The notes: generated from the letters alone by a model not told the origin. DNA of 64,000 nt from Streptomyces asoensis (GCF_016860545.1 NZ_BNEB01000001.1:558001-622000); one strand, 5' to 3'; shown: positions 45,143-54,222, numbered from the stretch's first letter. Translations and numbers: made by a program.

Positions 45143-45169
45143 CCCGCCCGCCGTCGACGACGGCCCCGC

Positions 45170-48100
45170 TCACGCGGGCCGCGGGCCGGCTCCCGGCTCC
45201 GCCGGTGCGCGGCCCCGCCCGGTGTGCGCCCGCGGCCCGGGTTTCGGGCGGAAGCACTTCTCGACCTCGGTGAACTCCCGCTCGTAGGCGTACCCGCCGT
45301 CCGGGATCGCGTCGCGCAGGAATCCGAGGTCGGAGGGGCGGAGCAGGCCGAAGGCGTTGTCGGGCAGGAGGACGAGGAGCTCCGCCGTACGGGCGGCCAG
45401 CCAGTCGTCGAGGCCCAACTCCCTGGCCAGGCGGAGCAGTTCGATGACGGCGAAGGGGTGGCAGGCGGCGATGACCGGGAGGACGGGATCGTCGACGCAC
45501 GCGTCGAAGACGCCGACGAGCCGGTCGCGTCCCCGGCGGTGGAGCGTGCCGAGGAAGGCTGCGGAGCGGCCCGCCCGGGTCAGCCGCACCAGCATGACCG
45601 GGTCGGTCAGCGGGTCCTGGAGGGCGTACGCCTGGAGCGCGGCGACCTCCGCGCCGAGGGCCCGGTCCCCGCGTCCCAGCACGCGCTCCACGCAGACCGC
45701 CACGGCAGCCCGCGACGAACCGGCACCGACCCTCTCCAGGCATTCGTTCAGATGCCCGATCACGGTGTGGAGTTCGTCGTCGGACATCCCGTCGGCGTCG
45801 TGGCCGAGCCGCTGGCACACCGCCTCGAGGACGAGGTCCGCCTCGCCCGCGGGCAGGGCGAGGACGGCGTTCAGGCATCTGACGTAGAGATCGGGCAGCA
45901 GCGCGTCGTCGTACACGTCGCGCGCGAGCAGGGCCGCCAGCGCCTGGCCCGCCGAGCGCAGGTGTCCGTCCCGGTCGGCGCCGTGCGTACGCAGCGCGCT
46001 GGGGAGCCGGTGCAGGAGGGGATGCACGACGTCGAGCAGGAGTTCCGCGTCGCGCTCCCCGCCGAACATCACCCGGCGCGCCACGTTCGGCACGTCGTCC
46101 TCCGCCCCCGCGTCCACGGTGAGCGGGGCGGACCCGCCGGTGTCCGCGAACCCGAGGGGCCAGCCGAGGTCGTGCTGCACGAACGGCACGCGCCCGGTGC
46201 CGAGGCGCAGGTCGGGGCGGGGCCCGCCGCCGGAGCCGCCCGCCGCCGCCCGCCACACCCGCTCCGGACGCAGCAGGGACGTGTACACGTCCCACGACTC
46301 CCGCGACAGCTGGGACTGCCACAGCAGCGTCTGCCGGCGCCACCGGTCGACGAGGTCGTCGGCGCCCAGGAAGTCGGACGCGTGGAGTCCGGCCCCGGCC
46401 CCGGCCGCCGCGAGCACCCCGATCAGCAGCAGGTTCGCGCCGTAGACGGCGTCACGGTACGCCCTCGTCTGCCGGGTGGGCGCGTACGCGTGGGGCCGGC
46501 GGTGGGGCGCCTCCCAGGGGATCCCGGCGAAGAGCCCGGCCAGCAGGCGGGGCAGGGCCTCGCGCTGCCCGGGCGGCTCCCAGCCGGAGATCATGTCGGC
46601 GAGGTTCTGCACGATCTGGCCCCGGTCGGTGAGCGGGGTGAAGGAGAGCAGGGCGTACAGGTCGGCGTCGTCGGGGGGCTCCTGAGCACCCTCGGGCCGG
46701 GCCGGCAGATCGCGCAGCGCCCGTTCGACGAGCCGCGCGGTCAGGTGCTCGCCGAAGGTGGCGTGCATGAACTCATAGCTGCGCAGCCGCTGTTCGGCGA
46801 CCACGGCCTGGGCCTCGTGGACGAAGAAGAAGCGGCCGAAGAGCAGTTCGTCGCCGGTGGCGCCGTCCGCCAGCGTCCGCAGGTCCTCCTCGGCCTGTCC
46901 GCCCGTGATGGCCTGCGCACCCCGCTGGAACATCCCGAGGGCGATCACCGAGAGCCGGTGCAACTCGGCCCGGACCGCTCCCTGTTCGACGGTGACGGGC
47001 AGTGGACCGTCCTTGACGAGCTGGCGGCGGACGAAGGTCGTGAGCAGCCGGTCGTACAGCTCGGTACGGCTGATGTCCTCGTCGCGCAGCCGGCGCAGGG
47101 AGTTCGCGTCCGCGTCGTACAGCGCGAGCATGAGCAGCAGGAGCGGGTGCGCCGCCAGGTCGCGGTGCGGGGCGAGCACGTCGGGGGTGAGCGGGCGCAG
47201 CCCGCGCCGTTCCAGGTAGGCCAGGTTCGTCGCGTTCCAGGCGGTGAGCCAGCGCTCGACCTCCGACGTGTCGAACGGCTCCAGCCGCACCACCTGGCTC
47301 TGCTGCGAGATCTCCGCGCGGGCCGCCACGACGGTACGGCTCGTCACGATCACGGCGAGCGGCCGCCCGGCCTCCGCCTCGCGGCGCTGGAACCACTCGA
47401 CGTCGCGGAGGTAGGCCCATTGCATCGCCGAGTCGAGTCTTTGGGCTCCCGCCTGGAGCAGTTCGTCGAAGCCGTCGAGGAGGACGACCGGGATCGCGCC
47501 CGGTTCCCGCTCGGCCCAGTCGGGCCAGGTCCCGGACCGCCCGGTGGCGCGCCGCAGCGCGTGCTCGAGCTGGGTCTGGATGTCGGCGTCGGCGGGCGTG
47601 TGCCGCAGTTCCACGCGGAGCGGGCGGAACTCGGTGGCCGGGAGCCGGGCCGTCAGCAGCTTGGTGAGCAGCGACTTGCCCGCCCCGGGGTGGCCGAGCA
47701 CGATCAGCGGCGCGAGCAGCGCGGGCAGGCCGAGGAGGTGGGCGGCGAGGAAGCGTTCGAGGTCCTCGTGGCACGGGCGTTCCTGCCACCACTTGTCGGA
47801 GGCGGCACCCTGCTGGAGGCCGTCGCCACCGGGCCCGGCCAGCCGGTAGCGGGGGTTGACGTATCCGTCCGCCAGGCTGGGCAGGCCGGGCCCCCGGACG
47901 TCGAGGGTGGTGATCGGCCCGTCCAGCAGCGGGCGGGCGGAGGGCGGCGGGTCGGGCCGGCCGGCGAAGCGGGCCAGCAGCGCGCCGAGACCGGCGAGTC
48001 CGGTGTGCCCGCCGGCGAGGTCGCACGGCAGCCCGGCCGCCACGGCGAACTCGGGGCAGTCGGCCGCGAGGGGGGCGGCGAGTGCCCGGTAGGCGTCGAG

Positions 48101-48904
48101 GACCGCCCGGTCGTGGGGGGCTTCGATCCTGGCGAGGTCGATGTTCTCGCGCAGGGCCGGGTCGGCCGGGAGCGGGGGCAGGCCGTCCGGCGTCCCGGGG
48201 TGTGCGGGCCAGCCGTACGCCCGGGCCGCGCCGCCGACGACCGACCGTCTGCCGCCGTGCACGAAGGGCTGGACGCCGCTGCCGGCCGCCGCCACCGAGG
48301 CGAGCGCCACGCGCGCGGCCTGGAGCAGCGCGGCCCGGTGCACGCCGTGCGCCGCCCGCACCCGCTCGGGGAACCGGTCCAGCAGGACGCCCAGAGCATG
48401 GTGCTGCTCGGCCTCGTTGGCCAGGAGCTTCTTCATGGCGTACGCCAGGTCGTCGTCGCCGTGGGCGAGGACGAGCACCGCGCGGGAGGCGTCCATCACG
48501 GTGGCGGCGAAGACGTCGGTCGTCTCGGGGAGTTCGGCAGGCGTGACCGTCCGCGCGGAGGCGGCGGGAGGGTGCGGCCCCGGGACGGCGTCCGGGCGCG
48601 GCGGGCGGGACTCGAAGGTCCACACCAGCCCTTCCAACCGGCTCTTCCACCATCGCGCGTCCAGCCGTACGCCGGGGGGCGGTGGGGCCGAGGTCCCGTA
48701 CCGCCGCGCGCACAGGTCCACGATCCCGCCCACCACGGTCCAGTCGGGAGGTGTGCGCCGCCGGCCGTTGAGGAGTTCGCTGACCGAGGGCCGGCTCAGG
48801 CCCAGGGACTCGGCGATGTCCTTCTGCGTGACCGGGCACATCCGCACCAGCCGGTTCAATTCGGCGCAGAAGTCCGCTACGGGTCCCGTGGGTGGTGCGG
48901 TCAA
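45170..48904 (-). CDS. HTH-NACHT STAND ATPase
   Basis: A 1244-residue STAND-type signalling NTPase. Order: helix-turn-helix at about residues 20-60 (TQKDIAESLGLSRPSVSELLNGRRR); a helical Ala-rich middle region (about 100-380) with repeated short loops; a NACHT domain with Walker A GHPGAGKS (Lys410) and Walker B VVLLDGFDE (Asp477), sensor-like VIVTSRTVV and a winged-helix part; then a long helical C-terminal region that could sense a ligand. A hydrophobic stretch (LLLIGVLAAAGAGAG) may be a membrane segment. Start uncertain: TTG at 48904 has AGGAG 8 bases upstream; GTG at 48913 is possible. NACHT STAND proteins often act in phage defence or development; the role here is unknown. Confidence 0.85.
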   Translation of the reverse strand: MTAPPTGPVADFCAELNRLVRMCPVTQKDIAESLGLSRPSVSELLNGRRRTPPDWTVVGGIVDLCARRYGTSAPPPPGVRLDARWWKSRLEGLVWTFESRPPRPDAVPGPHPPAASARTVTPAELPETTDVFAATVMDASRAVLVLAHGDDDLAYAMKKLLANEAEQHHALGVLLDRFPERVRAAHGVHRAALLQAARVALASVAAAGSGVQPFVHGGRRSVVGGAARAYGWPAHPGTPDGLPPLPADPALRENIDLARIEAPHDRAVLDAYRALAAPLAADCPEFAVAAGLPCDLAGGHTGLAGLGALLARFAGRPDPPPSARPLLDGPITTLDVRGPGLPSLADGYVNPRYRLAGPGGDGLQQGAASDKWWQERPCHEDLERFLAAHLLGLPALLAPLIVLGHPGAGKSLLTKLLTARLPATEFRPLRVELRHTPADADIQTQLEHALRRATGRSGTWPDWAEREPGAIPVVLLDGFDELLQAGAQRLDSAMQWAYLRDVEWFQRREAEAGRPLAVIVTSRTVVAARAEISQQSQVVRLEPFDTSEVERWLTAWNATNLAYLERRGLRPLTPDVLAPHRDLAAHPLLLLMLALYDADANSLRRLRDEDISRTELYDRLLTTFVRRQLVKDGPLPVTVEQGAVRAELHRLSVIALGMFQRGAQAITGGQAEEDLRTLADGATGDELLFGRFFFVHEAQAVVAEQRLRSYEFMHATFGEHLTARLVERALRDLPARPEGAQEPPDDADLYALLSFTPLTDRGQIVQNLADMISGWEPPGQREALPRLLAGLFAGIPWEAPHRRPHAYAPTRQTRAYRDAVYGANLLLIGVLAAAGAGAGLHASDFLGADDLVDRWRRQTLLWQSQLSRESWDVYTSLLRPERVWRAAAGGSGGGPRPDLRLGTGRVPFVQHDLGWPLGFADTGGSAPLTVDAGAEDDVPNVARRVMFGGERDAELLLDVVHPLLHRLPSALRTHGADRDGHLRSAGQALAALLARDVYDDALLPDLYVRCLNAVLALPAGEADLVLEAVCQRLGHDADGMSDDELHTVIGHLNECLERVGAGSSRAAVAVCVERVLGRGDRALGAEVAALQAYALQDPLTDPVMLVRLTRAGRSAAFLGTLHRRGRDRLVGVFDACVDDPVLPVIAACHPFAVIELLRLARELGLDDWLAARTAELLVLLPDNAFGLLRPSDLGFLRDAIPDGGYAYEREFTEVEKCFRPKPGPRAHTGRGRAPAEPGAGPRPA

Positions 48905-49026
48905 CTCCCCCACTCCTTCGGCGAGGTTCGGCGGACTTCCCCGAGCGTACGGCCTGACCTGCGGGTCACACCGGGAGTTCGGAAGAGGTCGGGATCGCCG
49001 CACGGTACGGCCGGGACGCGCGATGG

Positions 49027-49050
49027 TCGTGACACCGGAACCGGTCACGA
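49027..49050. promoter_or_regulatory. Imperfect palindrome upstream of HTH-NACHT gene
   Basis: TCGTGACACCGG and CCGGTCACGA are inverted copies apart from a 2-base insertion, separated by AA. The site lies 123 bases before the NACHT start and 54 before the divergent 56-aa gene. It could be an autoregulatory site for the HTH domain; purely positional inference. Confidence 0.3.
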
Positions 49051-49103
49051 TCGCCGTCACCGGACGACACCGCTCCTCACTTCACCTCGCCGGAGGAAAC
49101 GCC

Positions 49104-49274
49104 ATGACGCTCACGTCCCTCCCCCTGCTCCCGTTCCTCCTGGTCTTCACCGCGCTCTACGCCGGCGTCGTCCTCCCCGCGGTCTGGTCGCGCAGGGCCG
49201 TTCGGCGGGAGGCGGCGCTGCGGGTGCTCAGCCGGTTGCTCGGGGCTGTGCGGCCGGGGCGTCGAGGTCGCTGA
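49104..49274 (+). CDS. 56-aa membrane micropeptide
   Basis: A small gene with an excellent ribosome-binding site (GGAGGAAAC, then ATG). The product has one hydrophobic helix (LPLLPFLLVFTALYAGVVLPAVW) followed by a basic tail (RRAVRREAALRVLSRLL...RPGRRGR). It is divergent from the NACHT gene and its 3' end overlaps the convergent galU gene by 47 bases. Function unknown. Confidence 0.55.
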   Translation: MTLTSLPLLPFLLVFTALYAGVVLPAVWSRRAVRREAALRVLSRLLGAVRPGRRGR

Positions 49275-50148
49275 CCAGGTCGCGCAGCACGGGGCCGTAC
49301 GCGGGGTGCGCCAGGGCGTGGGCGAACTGGGCGACCAGGTAGTCGGCCGGGTTGCCGGTGTCGTACCAGCGGCCCTGGATGACCTGGCCGTAGACCGCCC
49401 GGCCGCGGGCGTAGGCGTTGATGGCGTCGGTCAGGTAGATCTCGCCGGTCCGGTGCTCGTACCAGCGGCGGGTCTGCTCGCGCAGTTCGTCGATGATGCC
49501 GGGGGTGACGACATAGCCGCCGATGGCCGCGTACGACGACGGCGCCCGGGCCGGGTCGGGTTTCTCGACGAGGCCGGTGATGCGCAGCGTCCCGTCGCCG
49601 AGGTCCTCCTTGACGACGGGGACGCCGTAGCGCTGGGAGTCGGCCGGGTCCATCGGCAGCAGAGCGAGCACCGGGCAGCCGGTCTGCTCGTAGGCGCGGA
49701 TCAGCTGCTGCGCCCGGGGGGTCGCGGCGACGAAGACGTCGTCGGGCCACAGGACGAGGACCGGCTCGTCGCCGAAGGACCGGGCGGCGTTCAGCACGGG
49801 GGTGCCGTTGCCGTACGGGCCGTGCTGGTCCAGGTAGGTGATGTGACCCCGGCGGGCCAGGTCGGCCACCTCCTGGACGGCGTCCGCGTAGGCGTCCTTG
49901 CCGTCGGCGCGCAGCTGCTCGACCAGGGCGGGGTTGGGCCGGAAGTGGTCCTGGATCAGGCTCTTGCCGCCGGAGACCACGATGGTGATGTCGGTGATGC
50001 CCGAGTCCACCAGCTCGCGGACGGTGTGTTCGATCACCGGCTTGTCGCCGACCGGGAGCATCTCCTTGGGGATCGCCTTGGTCAGCGGCAGCAGCCGGGA
50101 GCCCAGGCCCGCGGCGGGGATCACGGCCCGTCGGATCGTCGGGGGCAT
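49228..50148 (-). CDS. galU: UTP-glucose-1-phosphate uridylyltransferase
   Basis: Makes UDP-glucose from UTP and glucose-1-phosphate in the cytosol; 306 residues, full length. Signature VIPAAGLGSRLLPLTKAIPKEMLPV at the N-terminus, DKPVIEHTVREL, LVLWPDDVF for the metal Asp, and GLVEKPDP. ATG start (MPPTIRRAV) overlaps the TetR stop by one base, so it is the last gene of an operon with the aldo/keto reductase and the TetR regulator. A nucleotide-sugar enzyme in such an operon is unusual; it may be a second copy used for a special purpose. Confidence 0.92.
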   Translation of the reverse strand: MPPTIRRAVIPAAGLGSRLLPLTKAIPKEMLPVGDKPVIEHTVRELVDSGITDITIVVSGGKSLIQDHFRPNPALVEQLRADGKDAYADAVQEVADLARRGHITYLDQHGPYGNGTPVLNAARSFGDEPVLVLWPDDVFVAATPRAQQLIRAYEQTGCPVLALLPMDPADSQRYGVPVVKEDLGDGTLRITGLVEKPDPARAPSSYAAIGGYVVTPGIIDELREQTRRWYEHRTGEIYLTDAINAYARGRAVYGQVIQGRWYDTGNPADYLVAQFAHALAHPAYGPVLRDLVSDLDAPAAQPRATG

Positions 50149-50744
50149 CAGCTCGCCCTCCCGAGGCCGCGCAGCAGCAGGTCCACGAGGGCCGTGAAGT
50201 CCTCCTGCGCTCCCGGCCGCTCCCACACCCGGTGGTAGCCGGGGTCGTGGAAGCGGCCGGTGGCGTGGAAGACGGCGGTGGCGGTGGTCGCCGGGTCGGC
50301 GGCCGTGAAGGCGCCGGACGCCACGCCGGCCTCGATGATCCGGGTCAGCTGGCCGGTGAGGTCGGCGAGGTGCTCCTCGACCACCTCGCCGGTCTCCCCG
50401 GTCAGCACCATGTACGTGGCGAACAGCTCGGGGTCGTCACCGGCCTTGCGGCGCTTGGCCTCGAAGAGGGCCGCGAGCCAGTCGCGCAGCCGGGTCCCCG
50501 GGGCGCGCGACTCGTCGGCGGTGATGGCGGACAGGGTCTCGGACGTACGGTCCAGCCACCGTTTCGTGACCGCCGCCCGCAGCGCCGCCTTGGTGCGGAA
50601 GTGCCGGTAGACGCTGCCGTGGCTGACGCCGAGCGCGCGGGCCACGTCGACCACGGTGGCCTTGGCCGGGCCGTGGCGGCGCAGCACGTCCTCGGTCGCC
50701 TCGAGGATGCGCTCGGCGGTCAGGGTCTCGGTGGTCGGTGACAT
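50148..50744 (-). CDS. TetR family regulator in the reductase-galU operon
   Basis: A 198-residue TetR repressor: helix-turn-helix at about residues 10-55 (AERILEATEDVLRRHGPAKATVVDVARALGVSHGSVYRHFRTKAALRAAV) and a C-terminal TetR_C-type domain (FEAKRRKAGDDPELFATYMVL). ATG at 50744. It lies between the aldo/keto reductase gene (26 bases upstream) and galU (overlapping), so it would control its own operon, probably through the palindrome at 51803. Confidence 0.9.
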   Translation of the reverse strand: MSPTTETLTAERILEATEDVLRRHGPAKATVVDVARALGVSHGSVYRHFRTKAALRAAVTKRWLDRTSETLSAITADESRAPGTRLRDWLAALFEAKRRKAGDDPELFATYMVLTGETGEVVEEHLADLTGQLTRIIEAGVASGAFTAADPATTATAVFHATGRFHDPGYHRVWERPGAQEDFTALVDLLLRGLGRAS

Positions 50745-50769
50745 GTTCAGACCGTACCTGGAGGTGAGG

Positions 50770-51780
50770 TCAGCGCTCGCTGTCGAGGTGGGCCATCGCG
50801 GCGGCCGAGTAGCGCTCACCGGCGGCCGCGTCGGCCGGGACGGCGTCCTCGATCGCGGCGAGGTCCGCGGCGTCCAGGACGACGTCCAGCGCGCCCAGTG
50901 ACTCCGCCAGCCGCTCCCTGGTCCGGGCGCCGACCAGCGGCACGATGTCCTCGCCCTGGGCCAGCACCCAGGCGATCGCGATCTGCGCGACCGAGGCGCC
51001 CTTCTGCTCGGCGATCTTCCGCAGGGCCTCCACCAGGTCCAGGTTGTGGCGGAGGTTGTCTCCCTGGAAGCGGGGCGAGTGGGCGCGGAAGTCGTTCGCG
51101 GCGAGCTTGCGCTCGGCGGTGAAGTGCCCGGAGATCAGCCCGCGCGACAACACGCCGTACGCCGTGACGGAGATCCCCAGCTCCCGGGTGACGGGCAGGA
51201 TCGACTTCTCGATGCCTCGCGAGATCAGCGCGTACTCGATCTGGAGGTCGGCGATCGGCGCGGTGGCGGCGGCCCTGCGGATCGTCGCGGCGCCGACCTC
51301 GCTGAGGCCGATGTGCCGGACGTACCCCTTCTCGACCAGTTCGGCGATCGCGCCGACCGTCTCCTCGATCGGCACGTCGGGGTCGAGCCGGGCGATGCGG
51401 TAGACGTCGATGTGGTCGACGCCGAGGCGCTGGAGGGAGTAGGCGGCGAAGTTCTTCACGGCCGCCGGCCGGCCGTCGTAGCCGCTCCAGCCGCCGTCCG
51501 GGTCGCGCAGGGCGCCGAACTTCACGCTGACCAGGGCCTGTTCGCGCCGGGCGGCGGGAGCGGTGCGCAGGGCTTCGCCGATCAGCAGTTCGTTGTGGCC
51601 CATGCCGTAGAAGTCGCCGGTGTCCAGGAGGGTCACACCGGCTTCGAGTGCCGCGTGGATCGTCGCGATCCCCTCGGTCCGGTCCGCGTCGCCGTACAGC
51701 GCGGACATGCCCATGCAGCCGAGGCCGAGGGCGGAGACCTGGGGACCGGTGGTGCCGAGGGAACGGGTTCGCATCGTCAT
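50770..51780 (-). CDS. Aldo/keto reductase
   Basis: A 336-residue NADPH-dependent (beta/alpha)8 oxidoreductase of the YakC/AKR13-like type: LGTTGPQVSALGLGCMGMS, LDTGDFYGMGHNELLIGEAL with the catalytic Asp and Tyr, VSVKFGALRDPDG with Lys, and late VPLVGARTRERLAESLGAL for the cofactor. The position often read as His in these enzymes (HIDVY-QxH) here reads DHIDVYRIARLD. ATG at 51780 or two codons later at 51774. First gene of an operon with tetR and galU. The divergent EEP gene shares its promoter region. Confidence 0.9.
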   Translation of the reverse strand: MTMRTRSLGTTGPQVSALGLGCMGMSALYGDADRTEGIATIHAALEAGVTLLDTGDFYGMGHNELLIGEALRTAPAARREQALVSVKFGALRDPDGGWSGYDGRPAAVKNFAAYSLQRLGVDHIDVYRIARLDPDVPIEETVGAIAELVEKGYVRHIGLSEVGAATIRRAAATAPIADLQIEYALISRGIEKSILPVTRELGISVTAYGVLSRGLISGHFTAERKLAANDFRAHSPRFQGDNLRHNLDLVEALRKIAEQKGASVAQIAIAWVLAQGEDIVPLVGARTRERLAESLGALDVVLDAADLAAIEDAVPADAAAGERYSAAAMAHLDSER

Positions 51781-51802
51781 GCGTACCAGCCTCGCACGAC
51801 AC

Positions 51803-51826
51803 CTGACAGATTTCAATATCTGTCAG
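51803..51826. promoter_or_regulatory. Operator: 9-bp perfect inverted repeat before the reductase-tetR-galU operon
   Basis: CTGACAGAT and ATCTGTCAG, separated by TTCAAT, form a perfect dyad 23 bases upstream of the reductase start. The dyad is AT-rich against its surroundings. It is the expected place and form for the operon's own TetR. Confidence 0.7.
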
Positions 51827-51986
51827 CTGTAATTCGTCATCCGGGGCATCCCGCGTCCCCCTCTCCCGGGCTCCGCCAGGTCGACGGGCCGGTCACACCG
51901 AGGACAATGAGAGGTGTCGGTGCGCAGTCACCCCGGCGGCGCCTGCCGCCGACCGAGCGGCCCCTCGCGCCGCCATGGAGGCTGCC

Positions 51987-53099
51987 ATGAGCATCCGCAT
52001 CGCCACCTTCAACACGGAGAACCTCTTCCGCCGGCCCACGGCCTTCCGCGTCGAGGACCCGGCGAAGCGCGAGGAGATCCTGGACGACTTCGCCACGCTG
52101 ACCGCCCTCCTCGACCAGAGCGTGTACACGGCGGACGACAAGACGAAGATCGCCGGTATCGTCGAGAAGCACCGGGCGTACGACATCGACCCGAAGGACC
52201 CGCCGCCGATCTACGTGAACCAGTCACGTCCGGGCAAGGACTCGGGGCTGTTCAAGACGACGGGGACGGGGAAGGGCACCCGTGTCGAGGTCACCGCCAA
52301 GGGCCGTTCCACGTGGGCCGGCTGGGCCGAACTGGGGCAGGACGACTTCGAGATGAACGTGGTCCGCAACACCGGCCGCGTGGTCTCGGAGGTCGACGCC
52401 GACATCCTGCTCACCGTGGAGGTCGAGGACCGTCTCACCCTGGAGCGGTTCAACACCCAGGTGCTGGCCGGGGCGCTCGGCCGGCGGCCCTACCCCTACG
52501 CCCTGCTGATCGACGGCAACGACCCCCGGGGCATCGACATCGGCATCCTCAGCCGGCACCCGGTCACGTCGGTGCGCACCCACCTCTTCGACAACGACCC
52601 GGACCGCCCGGACCTGCGCCTCTTCAGCCGCGACTGCCCCGAGTTCGAGATCCAGCTCGACGGGACGCCCCTGGTGCTCCTCGGCAACCACCTGAAGAGC
52701 AAGTTCCAGGACAACCCCGCCCTGCGGCTGGCCCAGGCGAAGCGGGTGGCGGAGATCTACCGGGCCGCCCTGGAGCGCACCCCGCACGTCGTCGTCGCCG
52801 GGGACTTCAACGACCACCCGGACAGCGACGCGGCCACGGCCCTGCGGGACACCGGACTGCGGGACGTGATGAGTCACCGCGCGTACCGCGGCCTGCCCGG
52901 CACGCACGGGGACTGCAAGAGCGAGGAGGACAAGCTCGACTACGTGCTGCTCTCGCCCGAGCTGTGGCCGTCGGTCCAGCACGTCGGGCTGGAGACCCGC
53001 GGCCTCTTCGCGAAGGACGTCAAGTCCTTCGACACGGTGACCTCCAAGGGCACGGCGGCCTCCGACCACGCGGCCCTCTACGTGGACGTCGACCTGTAG
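51987..53099 (+). CDS. Endonuclease/exonuclease/phosphatase family hydrolase
   Basis: A 370-residue EEP-fold Mg-dependent phosphodiesterase: IATFNTENLF at the N-terminus with the metal-binding Asn and Glu, VLLGNHLKSK, VVAGDFNDHPDSD with the Asp/Asn pair, and SDHAALYVDVDL with the final Asp-His. No signal peptide. I use ATG 51987, which has GGAGG at ideal distance; an earlier ATG (51975) overlaps that ribosome-binding site. The substrate could be nucleic acid or a phospholipid and cannot be read here. Its 3' end overlaps the convergent DUF397 gene by 22 bases. Confidence 0.87.
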   Translation: MSIRIATFNTENLFRRPTAFRVEDPAKREEILDDFATLTALLDQSVYTADDKTKIAGIVEKHRAYDIDPKDPPPIYVNQSRPGKDSGLFKTTGTGKGTRVEVTAKGRSTWAGWAELGQDDFEMNVVRNTGRVVSEVDADILLTVEVEDRLTLERFNTQVLAGALGRRPYPYALLIDGNDPRGIDIGILSRHPVTSVRTHLFDNDPDRPDLRLFSRDCPEFEIQLDGTPLVLLGNHLKSKFQDNPALRLAQAKRVAEIYRAALERTPHVVVAGDFNDHPDSDAATALRDTGLRDVMSHRAYRGLPGTHGDCKSEEDKLDYVLLSPELWPSVQHVGLETRGLFAKDVKSFDTVTSKGTAASDHAALYVDVDL

Positions 53100-53281
53100 G
53101 CGCGCACGAAGTGGCCCCAGGCCCGGGGCCCGAACACCAGCACACCCCGTCCGGGATCCTTGCTGTCCCGGACGGGAACGAGGGGGGTCACGCCGTCGGC
53201 GACCTCGAGGCAATTACCGCCGTCCGAGTTGCTGTAGCTGCTCTTGCGCCACGACGCACCGCTCAGTTCGATGGCTCGCAC
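53078..53281 (-). CDS. DUF397 small regulator-partner protein
   Basis: A 67-residue protein with the family signature WRKSSYSNSDGGNCLEVAD and VPVRDSKDPGRGVLVF. DUF397 proteins normally follow an XRE/DUF5753 regulator and modulate it, as in developmental and antibiotic-control pairs of Streptomyces. GTG start with GGAGGAAG upstream; the gene overlaps the end of the XRE gene by 19 bases, so the two are co-translated. Confidence 0.9.
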   Translation of the reverse strand: MRAIELSGASWRKSSYSNSDGGNCLEVADGVTPLVPVRDSKDPGRGVLVFGPRAWGHFVRAYRSTST

Positions 53282-54105
53282 GCCACTTCCTCCAGCACTC
53301 GCAGGATGAACGTCCGCGACTCGGCAGGGCCCAGCGCCAGGTCACGCACCGCATCATAAGTGCGGTGCAGGCGTTCAACCTTGCTTGCTTCCTCGACCAG
53401 TTCACCTCGCACGTCATTTTCCGTATAGGCCACCGTACGGCCGTCCGGCAGCCGCAGGAACATGGAGTCGGTGCTGTCGAGGCCGTGCAGTCCGCTGCCG
53501 AACGGCAACACGTGCAAGGTGATGTTCGGCAGCTCCGCAGCAGCCGCAAGATGCTCCAACTGCCCACGCCACTCCCGGGAATCACGCAGCGCGTTGCGCA
53601 GCACCGTCTCGGAGAGGATCACGCGGAACGGTGGCGCTTGCCCTTCGTCCAGCACCTTGCGTCGTCCCACACGCGCCTCCACCTGCTGTTCCAGCTCCCC
53701 TCCCTCCAGGCCACCGGCCGCAAGCGCCTCACGCGCGTACCCAGGGGTCTGGAGCAACCCCGGTGGCCTGCTGACCGAGTACTGCCAGAGGCTCACCGCC
53801 TCCGCCTCCAATGTCATGTACCGCCGGTACTGCTCCTTGAACTGGGACGGGTCGGCCATCGCCAGCTCCCACAGGGTGAGCAGCATCGGGGTCGTGCCGT
53901 AGTGCTGGTCCAGCGCCTCCACGATCTCCGGGCCCCCGAGGCTCTGGCCGCCCTCCATCTTCCCGAAGGTCGACGCGCTCCAGCCCAGCACCGCTTCCAG
54001 CTGCCGCAGGCTGTCCCCCTTGTCGGTCCGCAGCAGGCGCAGTTCCTCGGCGAAGCGCCGCCGGGGCTCCTGGCTGCGTCCCGTGATCACCCGCCTCGAC
54101 GGCAT
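53263..54105 (-). CDS. XRE family regulator with DUF5753-type domain
   Basis: A 280-residue regulator: helix-turn-helix at about residues 15-70 (RFAEELRLLRTDKGDSLRQLEAVLGWSASTFGKMEGGQ) and a C-terminal Scr1/DUF5753 domain (ALWEL to EYRRYMTLEAEAVSLWQYSV; VILSETVLRN; FGSGLHGLDSTDSMFLRLPDGRTVAYTEN). ATG at 54105 with GGAGGGGTGAG upstream; the longer frame adds a spurious segment. It forms a pair with the DUF397 gene and is divergent from a 130-aa gene, with an AT-rich promoter between them. Confidence 0.92.
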   Translation of the reverse strand: MPSRRVITGRSQEPRRRFAEELRLLRTDKGDSLRQLEAVLGWSASTFGKMEGGQSLGGPEIVEALDQHYGTTPMLLTLWELAMADPSQFKEQYRRYMTLEAEAVSLWQYSVSRPPGLLQTPGYAREALAAGGLEGGELEQQVEARVGRRKVLDEGQAPPFRVILSETVLRNALRDSREWRGQLEHLAAAAELPNITLHVLPFGSGLHGLDSTDSMFLRLPDGRTVAYTENDVRGELVEEASKVERLHRTYDAVRDLALGPAESRTFILRVLEEVACEPSN

Positions 54106-54222
54106 CTCACCCCTCCGGAATTTGTGGAATTTGCGCCGCCCGGCGTCGCGTGGTGCCACGTGGACGGTGTGCCGTCCTCGACCACGGGTCATCCTGACGA
54201 CGACCCCCACCACGCAGAGTAG

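Noticed and set aside
45224..49342. 1372-residue open frame opposite the NACHT gene
   Set aside because: Antisense shadow with Arg/Gly/Val-rich composition. The real gene has clear HTH and Walker motifs.
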